This document shows positions 36,926-45,942 of a DNA stretch of 64,000 nt, piece by piece. This DNA is from Caballeronia glebae (lineage in GTDB: Bacteria; Pseudomonadota; Gammaproteobacteria; Burkholderiales; Burkholderiaceae). The stretch is taken from assembly GCF_001545035.1 (NCBI RefSeq), contig NZ_FCOJ02000012.1, positions 1-64,000 on the forward strand, read 5' to 3'. Both the position numbers and the translations under genes were made by a program. How positions within the stretch are numbered: position 1 is the first letter of the stretch; the number at the start of each line of letters is the position of its first letter. The notes under the pieces were generated by a model, which saw only the letters and a program-made list of their open reading frames with translations, was not told the DNA's origin and made no database searches.

Positions 36926-37564
36926 CTACACGCGCGAGGTGAGCAAGCGCAGGCCCGCCGCGCCGAACGCGAGCGCGAGGCACGCATCGAGGCCGCGCTG
37001 AATGCGCTTGTAGATGCGTCGCGCGGACGCCATCGAGAAGAGCGCGGCATATCCGCCGAACACGCACGCGCCGATGCACAGGCAACCCGCGACGACCACG
37101 AGCATATGTCCCGGCCCTTCCCCTGCGGACGAACCGAGCGCCGCCACCGACATCCACACGAGAATCGCTTTCGGATTGGTGAGATGCAGGAGCGCGCCGC
37201 GCGCGTAGAGTCGGCGTCCACTTTGATCCTGCGCCTGCGCCGACGATGCCCGCACCGGCGGTTTCAACGCCGCGCGAGCCGACTTGAGCGCGAGCCACAG
37301 CAGATACAGCCCGCCGCAGATCTTCACGCCGACGAGAAAGCCCGAGTACGCCGTGAGCGCGGCGGAGAGGCCGAGCGCGGCGAGCATCGCCCAGAAAAAC
37401 GAGCCGGACATCACGCCCGCCGCGAACGCGAAGGCCGCGCGCCGCCCCGACGTGCTCGCAATCGACATGATCGCGAGATTGCTCGGCCCGGGACTCGCCG
37501 TGCCGACGAAATAGGCCGAATAAGCGATCAGCAGATTCGCGCTGAGCCAGGCGTGGCCGTTCAT
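36926..37564 (-). CDS. LysE/RhtB-family amino acid exporter
   Basis: 212 aa, six helices. N-terminal LysE signature AYFVGTASPGPSNLAIMS, and TNPKAILVWMSVAALG in the middle. Exports amino acids or related compounds. It lies between the FUSC gene and wrbA, 88 bp upstream of the FUSC gene on the same strand. Substrate not predictable. Confidence 0.92.
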   Translation of the reverse strand: MNGHAWLSANLLIAYSAYFVGTASPGPSNLAIMSIASTSGRRAAFAFAAGVMSGSFFWAMLAALGLSAALTAYSGFLVGVKICGGLYLLWLALKSARAALKPPVRASSAQAQDQSGRRLYARGALLHLTNPKAILVWMSVAALGSSAGEGPGHMLVVVAGCLCIGACVFGGYAALFSMASARRIYKRIQRGLDACLALAFGAAGLRLLTSRV

Positions 37565-37745
37565 GGCGGTCGGGTCTCCGGTTCGGTTTTCGAGAGTGTC
37601 GCCGAAGCAAGGCGCGCGCGTCCATGAACGCTTCGGATTTGCGCGGGCAGGCCAGTTCCTTGCGTAAGCGTTCGCCGATGCTATCTTTGAATGCGCGCAA
37701 GGAACCGCGCATCTCAATCGGATGCACCTCACACAAGGACACGTC

Positions 37746-38348
37746 ATGGCGAAAGTTCTGGTTCTCTACTATTCGATGTACGGCCACGTAGAAACAATGG
37801 CGCAGGCGATTGCGGAAGGCGCGCGCGGCGTCGCGGGCGCGGAGGTCACGCTAAAACGCGTGCCCGAAACGATTCCCGCCGATCAGGCCGCGAAGATCGG
37901 CGTGAAGCTCGATCAACAGGCGCCGGTCGCCACCGTCGATGAACTCGCCGATTACGACGCGATCATTTTCGGCACGCCGACGCGCTTCGGCAACATGACA
38001 GGTCAGATGCGCACCTTCCTCGACCAGACGGGCGGGCTGTGGGTGAAAGGCGCGCTCGTCGGCAAGATCGGCAGCGTGTTTTCGTCGACCGCATCGCAAC
38101 ACGGCGGGCAGGAAACCACGATCACATCGTTCCATAACACGCTGCTGCATCATGGAATGGTGATCGTCGGCGTGCCGTATGCGTGCGCCGGACTCACGAA
38201 CATGAGCGAAATTTCGGGCGGCACGCCCTACGGCGCGACCACGCTCGCCTCGCCCGACGGCAGCCGCCAGCCGTCGCAAAACGAGCTCGATATCGCGCGC
38301 TATCAGGGTAAGCACGTCGCCGAACTGGCGGCGAAGCTCGCCGGATAA
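37746..38348 (+). CDS. wrbA: NAD(P)H:quinone oxidoreductase WrbA
   Basis: 200 aa flavodoxin-like tetramer that reduces quinones by two electrons. FMN loop [19 protein letters not shown], then [24 protein letters not shown] and [15 protein letters not shown] are all WrbA hallmarks. AAGGA-type sequence upstream of ATG. Monocistronic. Confidence 0.96.
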   Translation: MAKVLVLYYSMYGHVETMAQAIAEGARGVAGAEVTLKRVPETIPADQAAKIGVKLDQQAPVATVDELADYDAIIFGTPTRFGNMTGQMRTFLDQTGGLWVKGALVGKIGSVFSSTASQHGGQETTITSFHNTLLHHGMVIVGVPYACAGLTNMSEISGGTPYGATTLASPDGSRQPSQNELDIARYQGKHVAELAAKLAG

Positions 38349-38379
38349 GCGCTATCGCGCGTGAAGATCGAAGCGACGC

Positions 38380-39996
38380 TCAGGCTTCGCTGTCGAGCTT
38401 CACTTCGTAGAGCGGCTTGCCGTTCAGATCGTGCAGCGAGACCGTCAGCGCGCGGCTGGCGGGATCGATCTTCGCGCGGCCATAGAACTGCTGCAGCGCC
38501 GCGGGCGAACGGTTCTGCGGATTGTCCTTCGGCACGCTCACATAGCGCACTTCCGGACCGAACGTCATGTCGAGATCGTTCGGACCGAACGTGCCCGCGT
38601 TGATCGGACCGCCGACGAATTCCCAGAACGGCTTGAACTCCGTGAACTTCGCGCGCGACGGATCATAGTGCGTCGCCTGCGCGTAGTGCACGTCCGCCGT
38701 GATCCACACGACGTTTTTTATGTCCTCCTGCTTGATGAAGCGCAGGATGTCCGCCAGTTCCAGCTCGCGGCCGAGCGGCGCGCCATTCTCCGCATTGGCC
38801 CATGCCTCGAACGTGCCCTTCGGTACGTCGGGGTTCAGATCGGGCACGACGAGCGAGATCGGCATATCGCTCGCGATCACCTTCCACGTTGCGCGCGACG
38901 CCTTCAAGGAAGCCTTCAGCCACGCGCTTTGCTGCGAGCCGAGGAACGCCGAATCCGCATCGAGACGCGTTTGCCTGTTCGGAGAATTCGCGCCGCGATA
39001 CGAACGCTCGTCGAGCATGAACACATCGAGCAGCGGACCGAACTGAAAGCCGCGATAGACCTGTTCCGGATCGAGCTGATCGATGCGATACGGGTTGTAT
39101 TCGAACATCGCCTGCTTCGCGCGCGCTTCGAGCAGGTTGATCGCGCGCGTCTGATAGCGCTTCTCCGCTTCGCCGATAACTTGCCCCGGATACCAGTTGT
39201 TGCGCACTTCGTGATCGTCCCATTGCACGAGGAACGGCACTTCGGCCGCGAAACGGCGCTTGTTTTTGTCGAGCTGGTTGTAGGCGAAGGCCGCGCGATA
39301 ATCGTCGAGGGTCTGCGCGACATGCGACTTGCCTTCGGTGACAATGTTCGTCCACATCGTGCCGTCGGGCAGTTTCACTTCCGCTTCGATCACGCTGTCC
39401 GCGTAGATCTGATCGCCCTGATGGACGAAAAAGTCCGGCGCTTCGCGGCGCATCGCTTCATAGATGCGATAACCGCCGAAGCGCTCGTTGATGCCCCAGC
39501 CCTGCCCCGCCTCGTCGCCGGAGAACACGAAACAGACCGGCTTGTTCGCATCGATCGATGCGGTGCGCAAGCGTCCCGTCACCGGCTCGCTGTATGCCTT
39601 GCCATCGACGAGATCGGCGAAACGCACGCGATAAAACACATCGGCGCCGGGCGGCAGACCGGTCAGATCGACGCGCGCCGTGAAGCCGCCGCCATCGAGC
39701 GCGGCCGGTCCGATGCGCCGCTGAAACGTCCTGAAGTTCTCGCTCGTCGAGTACTCGACGATCATGCGCGCCGGCCGGTCCGTGCGGCTCCAGACGATGC
39801 CGCTCGTCGCGGTGACGTCGCCGCTCATCACGCCGCCGGGTAGTTGCGGACGCAACTTGTCGGCGGTGACGACGGCGGGCGCGACGCCTTGCGCGAGCGC
39901 ATCGGCGAGACCCGCGCCCGTGAGCGCGAGCCCCGTGCCGGAAACGAGACTCTTCAGCAAGGTGCGTCGGGACGGTTTGACGATGCGATCCGGCAT
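38380..39996 (-). CDS. phoD: PhoD-family alkaline phosphatase/phosphodiesterase, Tat-exported
   Basis: 538 aa. A twin-arginine signal (SRRTLLKS, Arg10-Arg11) followed by a hydrophobic stretch and ALAQG cut region. The mature protein has PhoD features: GVMSGDVTATSGIVWSRTD (first domain), FVFSGDEAGQGWG, FVHQGDQIYAD, QWDDHEVRNNW and WITADVHYAQATHYDP, which together give the Fe/Ca metal site. It releases phosphate from organic phosphomonoesters or diesters in the periplasm. Its start overlaps the end of the Usp gene on the same strand. No Pho box was recognised. Confidence 0.94.
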   Translation of the reverse strand: MPDRIVKPSRRTLLKSLVSGTGLALTGAGLADALAQGVAPAVVTADKLRPQLPGGVMSGDVTATSGIVWSRTDRPARMIVEYSTSENFRTFQRRIGPAALDGGGFTARVDLTGLPPGADVFYRVRFADLVDGKAYSEPVTGRLRTASIDANKPVCFVFSGDEAGQGWGINERFGGYRIYEAMRREAPDFFVHQGDQIYADSVIEAEVKLPDGTMWTNIVTEGKSHVAQTLDDYRAAFAYNQLDKNKRRFAAEVPFLVQWDDHEVRNNWYPGQVIGEAEKRYQTRAINLLEARAKQAMFEYNPYRIDQLDPEQVYRGFQFGPLLDVFMLDERSYRGANSPNRQTRLDADSAFLGSQQSAWLKASLKASRATWKVIASDMPISLVVPDLNPDVPKGTFEAWANAENGAPLGRELELADILRFIKQEDIKNVVWITADVHYAQATHYDPSRAKFTEFKPFWEFVGGPINAGTFGPNDLDMTFGPEVRYVSVPKDNPQNRSPAALQQFYGRAKIDPASRALTVSLHDLNGKPLYEVKLDSEA

Positions 39997-40544
39997 GGCG
40001 AGCTTCCTCTCGAACTGTGCAATGGAGTAGTAGTGCGCTGCGTCGAATCGACGATGGTAAAACGTAACGGTGTCGCTTTTGTTTCAACGGGCGCTTCATG
40101 GCCCGCGCGGTTCGATGCGATGAGCACGCGGCGATTGCTGTAACGGCTCACCGCATCGGCAACGCGCTCTTCCCAGAAGCGCCAGTGCGTCGCCTTCGTG
40201 CGGCCCGTCAGGATGAGATCCGCATCGAACTCGCGCGCCGCCTGCGCGATCACGCGCGCGAGCGTCGTGCCGCCCGGCAGGTCGATCGTCACGCACGCGC
40301 CATTGATGCTCGACGCGCGTATCGCCTGTAGCGTGCGCTTTTCGACTTCGCGCGCGAGTTCGTCGACATGCGCGAGCGCCGCGCCGAAGTCGTACTGCGC
40401 GGACGATATCGCCCAGAACGGCGCGCGGTCCACCACGTGAAGCGCCGTGAGGCGCGCATTGAATTCGCGGGCCCGCGCGATGCCGAGCGCGAGCGCGGCA
40501 TGGCTGCCATCCGGTCCCACTGCGACAAGAATGTGTTGTTGCAT
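39954..40544 (-). CDS. UspA-like universal stress protein with odd C-terminus
   Basis: 196 aa. The first about 145 residues are a normal Usp domain (HILVAVGPDGSHAALALGIARAREF, then ADLILTGRTKATHWRFWEERVADAVSRYSNRRVLI). The typical ATP-binding G-x2-G-x9-G motif is absent, so this is a non-nucleotide-binding type. The last about 45 residues are low-complexity and overlap the phoD start by 43 bp; they probably arose from loss of an original stop. A start inside a compact group with the TerB-like gene 30 bp upstream suggests coexpression. Confidence 0.8.
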   Translation of the reverse strand: MQQHILVAVGPDGSHAALALGIARAREFNARLTALHVVDRAPFWAISSAQYDFGAALAHVDELAREVEKRTLQAIRASSINGACVTIDLPGGTTLARVIAQAAREFDADLILTGRTKATHWRFWEERVADAVSRYSNRRVLIASNRAGHEAPVETKATPLRFTIVDSTQRTTTPLHSSRGSSPCRIASSNRPDAPC

Positions 40545-40574
40545 GATGTCGTCTCCGGTTGAGGTTCGCGCGAT

Positions 40575-40961
40575 TCAATGCATGCGCCACGCGCGCTTCA
40601 CCGCATCGATCACGGCGGCTTCGGTGCAGGTGATGACGCCATCCGCGACAACCGCCGATTCGCAGAGCGTGAGCACGTCGCGTCTCACGCGCTCGTCGCA
40701 TATCTCTTCTGCGAGTTGCTGCACGACATGCGGATCGACGCGACACACGTCGTCCCACGTGAGATACGAACATCGCGTGAGATCCTCGCAGACCTCGCGC
40801 ACGACTTCATGCAACTCGCCCGCATGAAGCCCGAGCCGCGCATAGAATCCGCGCCGTTCGAGCTCTTCCATTTCCGCACTGCCGATATGCCCGTCCGCGA
40901 TCAGCGACATCACGACGATGCGCGCGGCGGCGCGGGGACTGTCCGATGGATAGTGGCGCAT
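40575..40961 (-). CDS. TerB-like tellurite-resistance-family protein
   Basis: 128 aa, predicted all-helical with two copies of an acidic turn (SLIADGHIGSAEMEELE and SAVVADGVITCTEAAVID) as seen in TerB-like proteins, which bind metal there. The start has an AAGGAGA at the right distance. It precedes the Usp gene by 30 bp. A role in stress is inferred from the neighbours; no other ter genes are present. Confidence 0.8.
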   Translation of the reverse strand: MRHYPSDSPRAAARIVVMSLIADGHIGSAEMEELERRGFYARLGLHAGELHEVVREVCEDLTRCSYLTWDDVCRVDPHVVQQLAEEICDERVRRDVLTLCESAVVADGVITCTEAAVIDAVKRAWRMH

Positions 40962-41362
40962 GACATTTCTCCTTGATGAAACGTCGTCAATGAAAGGCAG
41001 TGCGATGGTTTCGATCAGGAACGCGCCGCCCGGATGCCTTGCATCGTAGGCCCGGACAATTAGCTTCGAATGAGGGGCGTCGTGTCGGCTCGCATCGAAC
41101 AGGCACGCCGAAAAAGCGTTGGCTTGCGCACGACAGTTCGCTTTTTCCGCGCTTGCCCCTTGCCCTTCGTGCGCCTTGCCACACAAGGCTTCCACGCATT
41201 CCATGCGCTGCCTGGCATAGCCGATGCATAAGGCTTGGCCGTCGCGTCATGACTGCCTGCCACTGTTTGACGCGACCGGGTCGGCGCCTCGTGCACCGGC
41301 CCGTTTCTTCCGGCGCCGCGACGATGGTTCCGGCGGCACGCGCAGGCGCCAAGGAGATCACC
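40962..41362. other. Gap upstream of the lysis pair
   Basis: 401 bp with no gene I can support. The open frame of the endolysin runs through it but the sequence is Arg-rich filler. AAGGAG sits just before the endolysin start. No phage attachment site or repressor gene seen. Confidence 0.5.
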
Positions 41363-41845
41363 ATGAACAACTTCGAAGACGCCTTTACCGCGCTGATCGG
41401 CAGCGAAGGCGGCTACTCATTCAACCCGGCGGACCCGGGCGGCGAAACGATGTGGGGCGTGACGGCGCGCGTCGCACGCGGCTACGGCTATGCGGGCGCG
41501 ATGAAGGACCTGCCGCTCGATCTCGCCAGGCGCATCGCCAAGCAGAAGTACTGGGACCCGCTGCATCTCGACGAATTCGATCCGCGCGTCGCGTTCCAGA
41601 TCTTCGATGCGAATTACAACGGCGGTCTCGTCGTGCTGTGGATGCAGAAGGCATCGGGCGCGAAGGAAGACGGCAAGTTCGGCCCCGATACCGTCGATGC
41701 CGTGAAGGCCGCCGATCCGATGCGTTTCGTTCTGCGCTTCATCGCGTATCGATTGCGTTATCTGAAGGGCTTGCATGCATGGCCGACGTTCAGCCGCGGC
41801 TGGACCGAGCGCATGGCGACGAATCTTCTCCTGGGAGCAGCATGA
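41363..41845 (+). CDS. Phage-type endolysin (GH108 N-acetylmuramidase)
   Basis: 160 aa, no signal peptide. The GH108 motif SEGGYSFNPADPGGETMWGVT carries the catalytic Glu15. The C-terminal part (KEDGKFGPDTVDAVKA) is a peptidoglycan-binding segment. It cuts the glycan backbone of peptidoglycan. AAGGAG precedes the ATG; the stop overlaps the start of the holin-like gene (ATGA). No capsid, tail or integrase genes are nearby, so this is either a phage remnant or a domesticated lysis unit. Confidence 0.9.
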   Translation: MNNFEDAFTALIGSEGGYSFNPADPGGETMWGVTARVARGYGYAGAMKDLPLDLARRIAKQKYWDPLHLDEFDPRVAFQIFDANYNGGLVVLWMQKASGAKEDGKFGPDTVDAVKAADPMRFVLRFIAYRLRYLKGLHAWPTFSRGWTERMATNLLLGAA

Positions 41846-42534
41846 TGGACTGGTCGAAAGTGGCGGCAACCATCGGCGCGAAGGCGCCTCTTCTCGCGGG
41901 TCTCATCGGCGGACCGGTCGGGCTCGGCGTGAGCACGGCAGCGGCGATCATCTCGCATGCACTCGGTACGCCGAGCGATCCGGATGTCGTCGAGACCGCG
42001 CTCAACGATCCCGCGGCGATCGACAAGATCGGTCAGGCCGAAAGCGCGAACTCGTTGCAGCTGCAACAACTCGTGGTGGCGGCGGCGCAGGCGCGCCTGT
42101 CGTTCGAAGCGGACATGGCGCGCATCGCGGCGGGCGACCGCGCCGATGCGCGCGCAATGGGCATCGCGAACAAGGACTGGGTGCCCAAGGTCCTCGCGAT
42201 GTCGGTGACGGCCGGCTTCTTCGGCATTCTGCTGTTGATGGCGTTGCGCGCGCTGCCCGAGGCGAACCGCGATCTCGTGAACGTCGTGGTCGGCGCGCTC
42301 GGCACCGCTTGGATCAGCATCATCGGGTATTACTTCGGGACGTCGGCGGGCTCGATGCGCAAAACCGAACTGCTCGCGCAACCGAGCGTGCCGATCACGC
42401 CCGAGACCGCTGTCACGTTGCGCGATCCGGCGCCGGCGTCGTCGGCGCGCGTACCGTCCGGCGCGCACGACGACCATGCGCCTCGCGCGTTCGTGCCCGG
42501 CGGACAAGGGCCGATCTTCACGGGCGCGTCCTGA
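41842..42534 (+). CDS. Holin-like membrane protein (3TM holin family)
   Basis: 230 aa. A first hydrophobic stretch (about 14-40), a helical soluble part, then two helices (about 117-135 and 145-165) with DWVPKVLAMSVTAGFFGILLLMALRAL and VVVGALGTAWISIIGYYFGTSAGS, which resembles phage 3TM holin proteins. The last about 60 residues are disordered. Overlaps the endolysin stop, a classical phage lysis arrangement. Function is by context; the fold similarity is moderate. Confidence 0.75.
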   Translation: MMDWSKVAATIGAKAPLLAGLIGGPVGLGVSTAAAIISHALGTPSDPDVVETALNDPAAIDKIGQAESANSLQLQQLVVAAAQARLSFEADMARIAAGDRADARAMGIANKDWVPKVLAMSVTAGFFGILLLMALRALPEANRDLVNVVVGALGTAWISIIGYYFGTSAGSMRKTELLAQPSVPITPETAVTLRDPAPASSARVPSGAHDDHAPRAFVPGGQGPIFTGAS

Positions 42535-42580
42535 GCGTCATCGCGTCATCGCGTCATCGCGTCATCGCTTGATCGCGTCA
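42535..42580 (+). repeat. Octamer tandem repeat GCGTCATC
   Basis: Four exact copies of GCGTCATC (42535-42566), one variant GCTTGATC and a partial copy. It starts at the base after the holin-like gene's stop and lies just before the convergent Spy-like gene. No T-tract; function unknown. Repeat number may vary. Confidence 0.85.
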
Positions 42581-43123
42581 GAGTCCGGTTCTCGGGTCGT
42601 ACGGACGCACCGGATGATGCGCGATGTTCTCGAACTGCGGCCGCATCGCATCGCTGAAGGTCTTCTTCTGCTGATCGGTGAGGCCGCTATAGAGCCTGAG
42701 CCACGCCTTCGCCGATTGATCCGCCAGCGGCGCGTCCTGCTGCTCGGCCTGCTTGTGTATCGCGTGCAATGCGGAGAGATCGAGGACCGGTTGCTGGAGC
42801 ATCGTCTGCATGCGCGCCTGCATCTGATCCGCGTCCATGCGTTCGCTGGCGTGACTCTGCTGCATCGCTTGCAGGGCGCTTTGCCATTGCACTTCCTGAT
42901 CGGGCGTGAGATTGAGCTGGTCGTGCAAGACGCGCATGTTGACCGGCGGCACGTGGATGGCGATGTCCTCGTTCATCGGCGACGCTTGCGCATAGACCGG
43001 CGCGGAGCCGAGCCCGAGTGAAAGCGCGGTGACGACGGTCGCCGCCGAGAGCTTGAGCAACAGGCCGCTGCGTTGTGCCTTGCGTGCGGTGCGTGCGTTC
43101 GCCGATGCGTTGAGCTGGCTCAT
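42578..43123 (-). CDS. Spy/CpxP-like periplasmic LTxxQ protein
   Basis: 181 aa. Signal peptide ending VYAQA, then a helical mature part with two LTxxQ motifs (LNLTPDQEVQW and GLTDQQKKTF). Such proteins act as periplasmic chaperones in envelope stress. AAGGAAGGGG precedes the start at 43123; the open frame upstream of it is rejected. Upstream lie two copies of the dispersed motif, within the promoter area. Confidence 0.88.
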   Translation of the reverse strand: MSQLNASANARTARKAQRSGLLLKLSAATVVTALSLGLGSAPVYAQASPMNEDIAIHVPPVNMRVLHDQLNLTPDQEVQWQSALQAMQQSHASERMDADQMQARMQTMLQQPVLDLSALHAIHKQAEQQDAPLADQSAKAWLRLYSGLTDQQKKTFSDAMRPQFENIAHHPVRPYDPRTGL

Positions 43124-43245
43124 GTCGATTCCCCTTCCTTTTGTCGATGTCCGTATGCGGTTGTGTGCGTTTTGTCGCTGCAACCATTGAACGGAGTCTA
43201 AGGATGGGGAATTAGGGAAAAGTGAGGTGGATCGCCGGATGCGCA

Positions 43246-43266
43246 GCGCTCCCGAAAACCTTCACC
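43246..43266 (-). repeat. Dispersed motif copy F
   Basis: On the minus strand, GGTGAAGGTTTTCGGGAGCGC. It matches the consensus with one extra base in the spacer. In the gap upstream of the Spy-like gene. Confidence 0.7.
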
Positions 43267-43329
43267 TTTAAACCGTCGGCGATCGAGAAAATGCCTTAAA
43301 ACAAGGGCTAAAAGTAGCGTTCGACACAC

Positions 43330-43348
43330 GATCCCGGAAACCCTCACC
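43330..43348 (-). repeat. Dispersed motif copy G, degenerate
   Basis: On the minus strand GGTGAGGGTTTCCGGGATC: second block changed at two positions. 82 bp from copy F, same orientation. Confidence 0.5.
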
Positions 43349-43369
43349 TTTGCTGCGATTCCGGCCCGG

Positions 43370-44137
43370 CTAGATCACGTTCAACATCGACAACGCCGTC
43401 TCCTGCAACGGCTGCAGCACGCGGGCCAGCGCCGCCTCGGCCGTCTCCTTGCCGATCGGCATGTTCGCCGACAACGCCGCGACCACTTTGCCGTGCCGGT
43501 TCTTCATCGGCACGGCGATACCGCGCACGCCCATCTGCAATTGCTGCTCGATCGATACGTAGCCGTCCACGCGCGCCTGCCGGATCTTCTCGTAGAGCTT
43601 TTCCTTGTCGGTGATCGTGAGCGGCGTGAAGGGCTTGAACTCGGTCGCGTCGAGCCAGCCGCGCACCGATTCCTCGTCCATGTACGCAAGCATCGCGATG
43701 CCGCCCGACATGAGCGCGGCCGGCACGCGCGCGCCGAGCACGAAGCCCGTGGTCATCACGCGGGTCGAACCGTTGCGCGCGATGATCACGAGGTCCCAGT
43801 CGTCGAGCACGCTCACGTACACCGACTCGTGAATTAGCGCGCTCAACTGCTGCAAATAAGGCTGCACGATGCGCGGCAGCCGCGCCGATTCGAAATACGA
43901 CCAGCCCATGCGCAGCACGCGCGGCGTGAGATTGAAGAGCTTGCCGTCGGTCTGCACGTAGCCGAGATGCGCGAGCGTCAGCAGATAACGCCGCGCGGCC
44001 GTGCGCGTGAGTCCCGTGCGCGCCGCGGCCTGCGTCGGCGTCATGCGCGCGTGCTGATCGTCGAAGGCTTCGAGGATCGCCAGCCCCTTTTCGAGTCCGG
44101 CAATCCAGTCGCGCTTGTCGAGTTCCGGTTTAGTCAT
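43370..44137 (-). CDS. IclR-family regulator (PcaR/PobR type)
   Basis: 255 aa. N-terminal winged helix (GLEKGLAILEAFDDQHARMTPTQAAARTGLTRTAARRYLLTL) and an IclR effector domain (VSVLDDWDLVIIARNGSTRV, IAMLAYMDEESVRGWL). The type that governs aromatic-acid catabolism in proteobacteria. Divergent from the MHS transporter gene, which it probably controls. Effector unknown. Confidence 0.93.
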   Translation of the reverse strand: MTKPELDKRDWIAGLEKGLAILEAFDDQHARMTPTQAAARTGLTRTAARRYLLTLAHLGYVQTDGKLFNLTPRVLRMGWSYFESARLPRIVQPYLQQLSALIHESVYVSVLDDWDLVIIARNGSTRVMTTGFVLGARVPAALMSGGIAMLAYMDEESVRGWLDATEFKPFTPLTITDKEKLYEKIRQARVDGYVSIEQQLQMGVRGIAVPMKNRHGKVVAALSANMPIGKETAEAALARVLQPLQETALSMLNVI

Positions 44138-44405
44138 GCTTGTATGTCTGTTTAGTTATAGATTGCAGGCTGTTTCGGCGATCCACAAAAGCCAATTGCT
44201 AGTGCTAACCCCCAAAGTGATCGATCAGCGAACACACGCGTGCGATAATCGCGCAAAATTTATCACAAGTCGTTGATCGAAAGGGGTTGCGCTTTTATTC
44301 TCCAATCACTTTCAGAGCGACGCCAATTCAGACGTTTCGAATGCTCCGCCGCTCGGCCAGTTTCACAGGCTCAACTTCATAAACCCATTGTTCGGAGACA
44401 CCTCT

Positions 44406-45815
44406 ATGGCTAGCCCTAAGGACGACGCGCACAGCGGCCGCCAGGCGAAGAAAGCGACCGCGAGCGGCTGGATCGGCTCGGCGCTGGAGTATTACGACTT
44501 CTTCATTTACGCCCAAGCCGCCGCACTCATTTTCCCGCAGTTGTTCTTCCCGTCGGGCAATCCGAAGGTGGCGATCATCGCGTCGCTCGCGACGTATGGC
44601 GTGGGTTACGTGGCGCGTCCGATCGGCGCGTTCGTGCTCGGCCATCTGGGCGACACGCACGGCCGCAAGAACGTGCTGCTCATCTGCATGTTCCTCATGG
44701 GTTTCTCGACGATGGCCGTCGGCCTGCTGCCGACGTATCACAGCGTCGGCATGCTCGCACCGGCATTGCTCGTCGTGCTGCGCCTGGTTCAGGGCTTCGC
44801 GGTGGCGGGTGAAATCTCGGGCGCCAGCTCGATGATTCTGGAGCACGCGCCGTTCGGACGTCGCGGTTACTACGCGAGCTTCACGCTGCAGGGCGTGCAG
44901 GCCGGCCAGATTCTCGCCGCCGCCGTGTTCCTGCCGCTCGCCACGTTCATGCCGGAAGACATGTTCAACTCGTGGGGCTGGCGTGTGCCGTTCCTGCTGT
45001 CGGCGTTCGTGCTGGTCGCGGGCTACATCATCCGTAAGGAAGTGCACGAAACGCCGGCGTTCACGTCCGAGGAATCGCACGGCGATCTGCCGAAGTCGCC
45101 GATCAAGGAAGCGTTCGCCAACAGCACGCCCGACATGATCCGCGTCGTCTGCATGGCGCTGATGAACGTGATCCCCGTCGTCGCGACGATCTTCGGTGCG
45201 GCATATGCGGTGCAGTCTTCGTATGGCATCGGCTTTCACAAGAGCGTGTATCTGTGGATTCCGGTGGTCGGCAACATCGTCGCGGTGCTGGTGATTCCGT
45301 TCGTCGGCAATCTGTCGGACAAGATCGGCCGTCGCCCGATGATGATCGGCGGCTCGCTGATCTCCGGCGTGCTGGCGTTCGCGTACCTCTATGCGATCAG
45401 CATCCACAGCGTGCCGCTCGCATTCCTGATGTCGCTCTTGATGTGGGGCGTCGTGTATCAGGGCTACAACGCGATCTTCCCGAGCTTCTATCCGGAACTG
45501 TTCCCGACCCGCTCGCGTGTTTCGGCGATGGCGATTGCGCAGAACATCGGCACCACGATCACCGCGCTGCTGCCCGCGCTCTTCGCAGCGGTCGCGCCTC
45601 CGGGATCGAACAACATTCCGCTGACGGTCGGCGCCATTGCCTTCGGCGTGACGGTCATCGCGGCGATCGCGGCCTACTCGGCGCGTGAGACGTATCGAAT
45701 CCGCCTGAACGATCTGGGCAAGAAGGACGCCGTGCCGATGAGCGAGCAAGAGTACGAGCGCATGCGCGCCGACTCGATCTCCGTGGACAAGGTCGCCAAG
45801 GCGCACCACGCATAA
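44406..45815 (+). CDS. MHS-family (MFS) metabolite:proton symporter
   Basis: 469 aa, twelve helices. MFS motifs: GSALEYYDFFIYAQAAAL in helix 1, GHLGDTHGRKNVLL (loop 2-3), RLVQGFAVAGEISGA, and the loop 8-9 motif LSDKIGRRPMMIGG. The metabolite:H+ symporter subfamily imports organic acids such as citrate, shikimate or aromatic acids. The IclR regulator lies divergently. Start at 44406 is preferred for its GGAGA. A strong terminator follows. Confidence 0.93.
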   Translation: MASPKDDAHSGRQAKKATASGWIGSALEYYDFFIYAQAAALIFPQLFFPSGNPKVAIIASLATYGVGYVARPIGAFVLGHLGDTHGRKNVLLICMFLMGFSTMAVGLLPTYHSVGMLAPALLVVLRLVQGFAVAGEISGASSMILEHAPFGRRGYYASFTLQGVQAGQILAAAVFLPLATFMPEDMFNSWGWRVPFLLSAFVLVAGYIIRKEVHETPAFTSEESHGDLPKSPIKEAFANSTPDMIRVVCMALMNVIPVVATIFGAAYAVQSSYGIGFHKSVYLWIPVVGNIVAVLVIPFVGNLSDKIGRRPMMIGGSLISGVLAFAYLYAISIHSVPLAFLMSLLMWGVVYQGYNAIFPSFYPELFPTRSRVSAMAIAQNIGTTITALLPALFAAVAPPGSNNIPLTVGAIAFGVTVIAAIAAYSARETYRIRLNDLGKKDAVPMSEQEYERMRADSISVDKVAKAHHA

Positions 45816-45839
45816 GATGACCGTGTTGGAGTGATTCGC

Positions 45840-45865
45840 CGGGCCCTTCGGGGCCCGTTTTTTTT
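45840..45865 (+). terminator. Intrinsic terminator after the MHS transporter
   Basis: Perfect 7-bp stem CGGGCCC/GGGCCCG closed by the stable TTCG tetraloop and followed by eight T. Confidence 0.92.
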
Positions 45866-45942
45866 GCGCGCTGCATTCGCGCGTTATAAGCGCCGCGCCG
45901 CGATAACATGAATGCCTCTTGATCCATGACGCGGAGGCATGA

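Noticed and set aside
41363..42534. Complete prophage
   Set aside because: Only lysis-type genes; no integrase, structural genes, repressor or attachment repeats.
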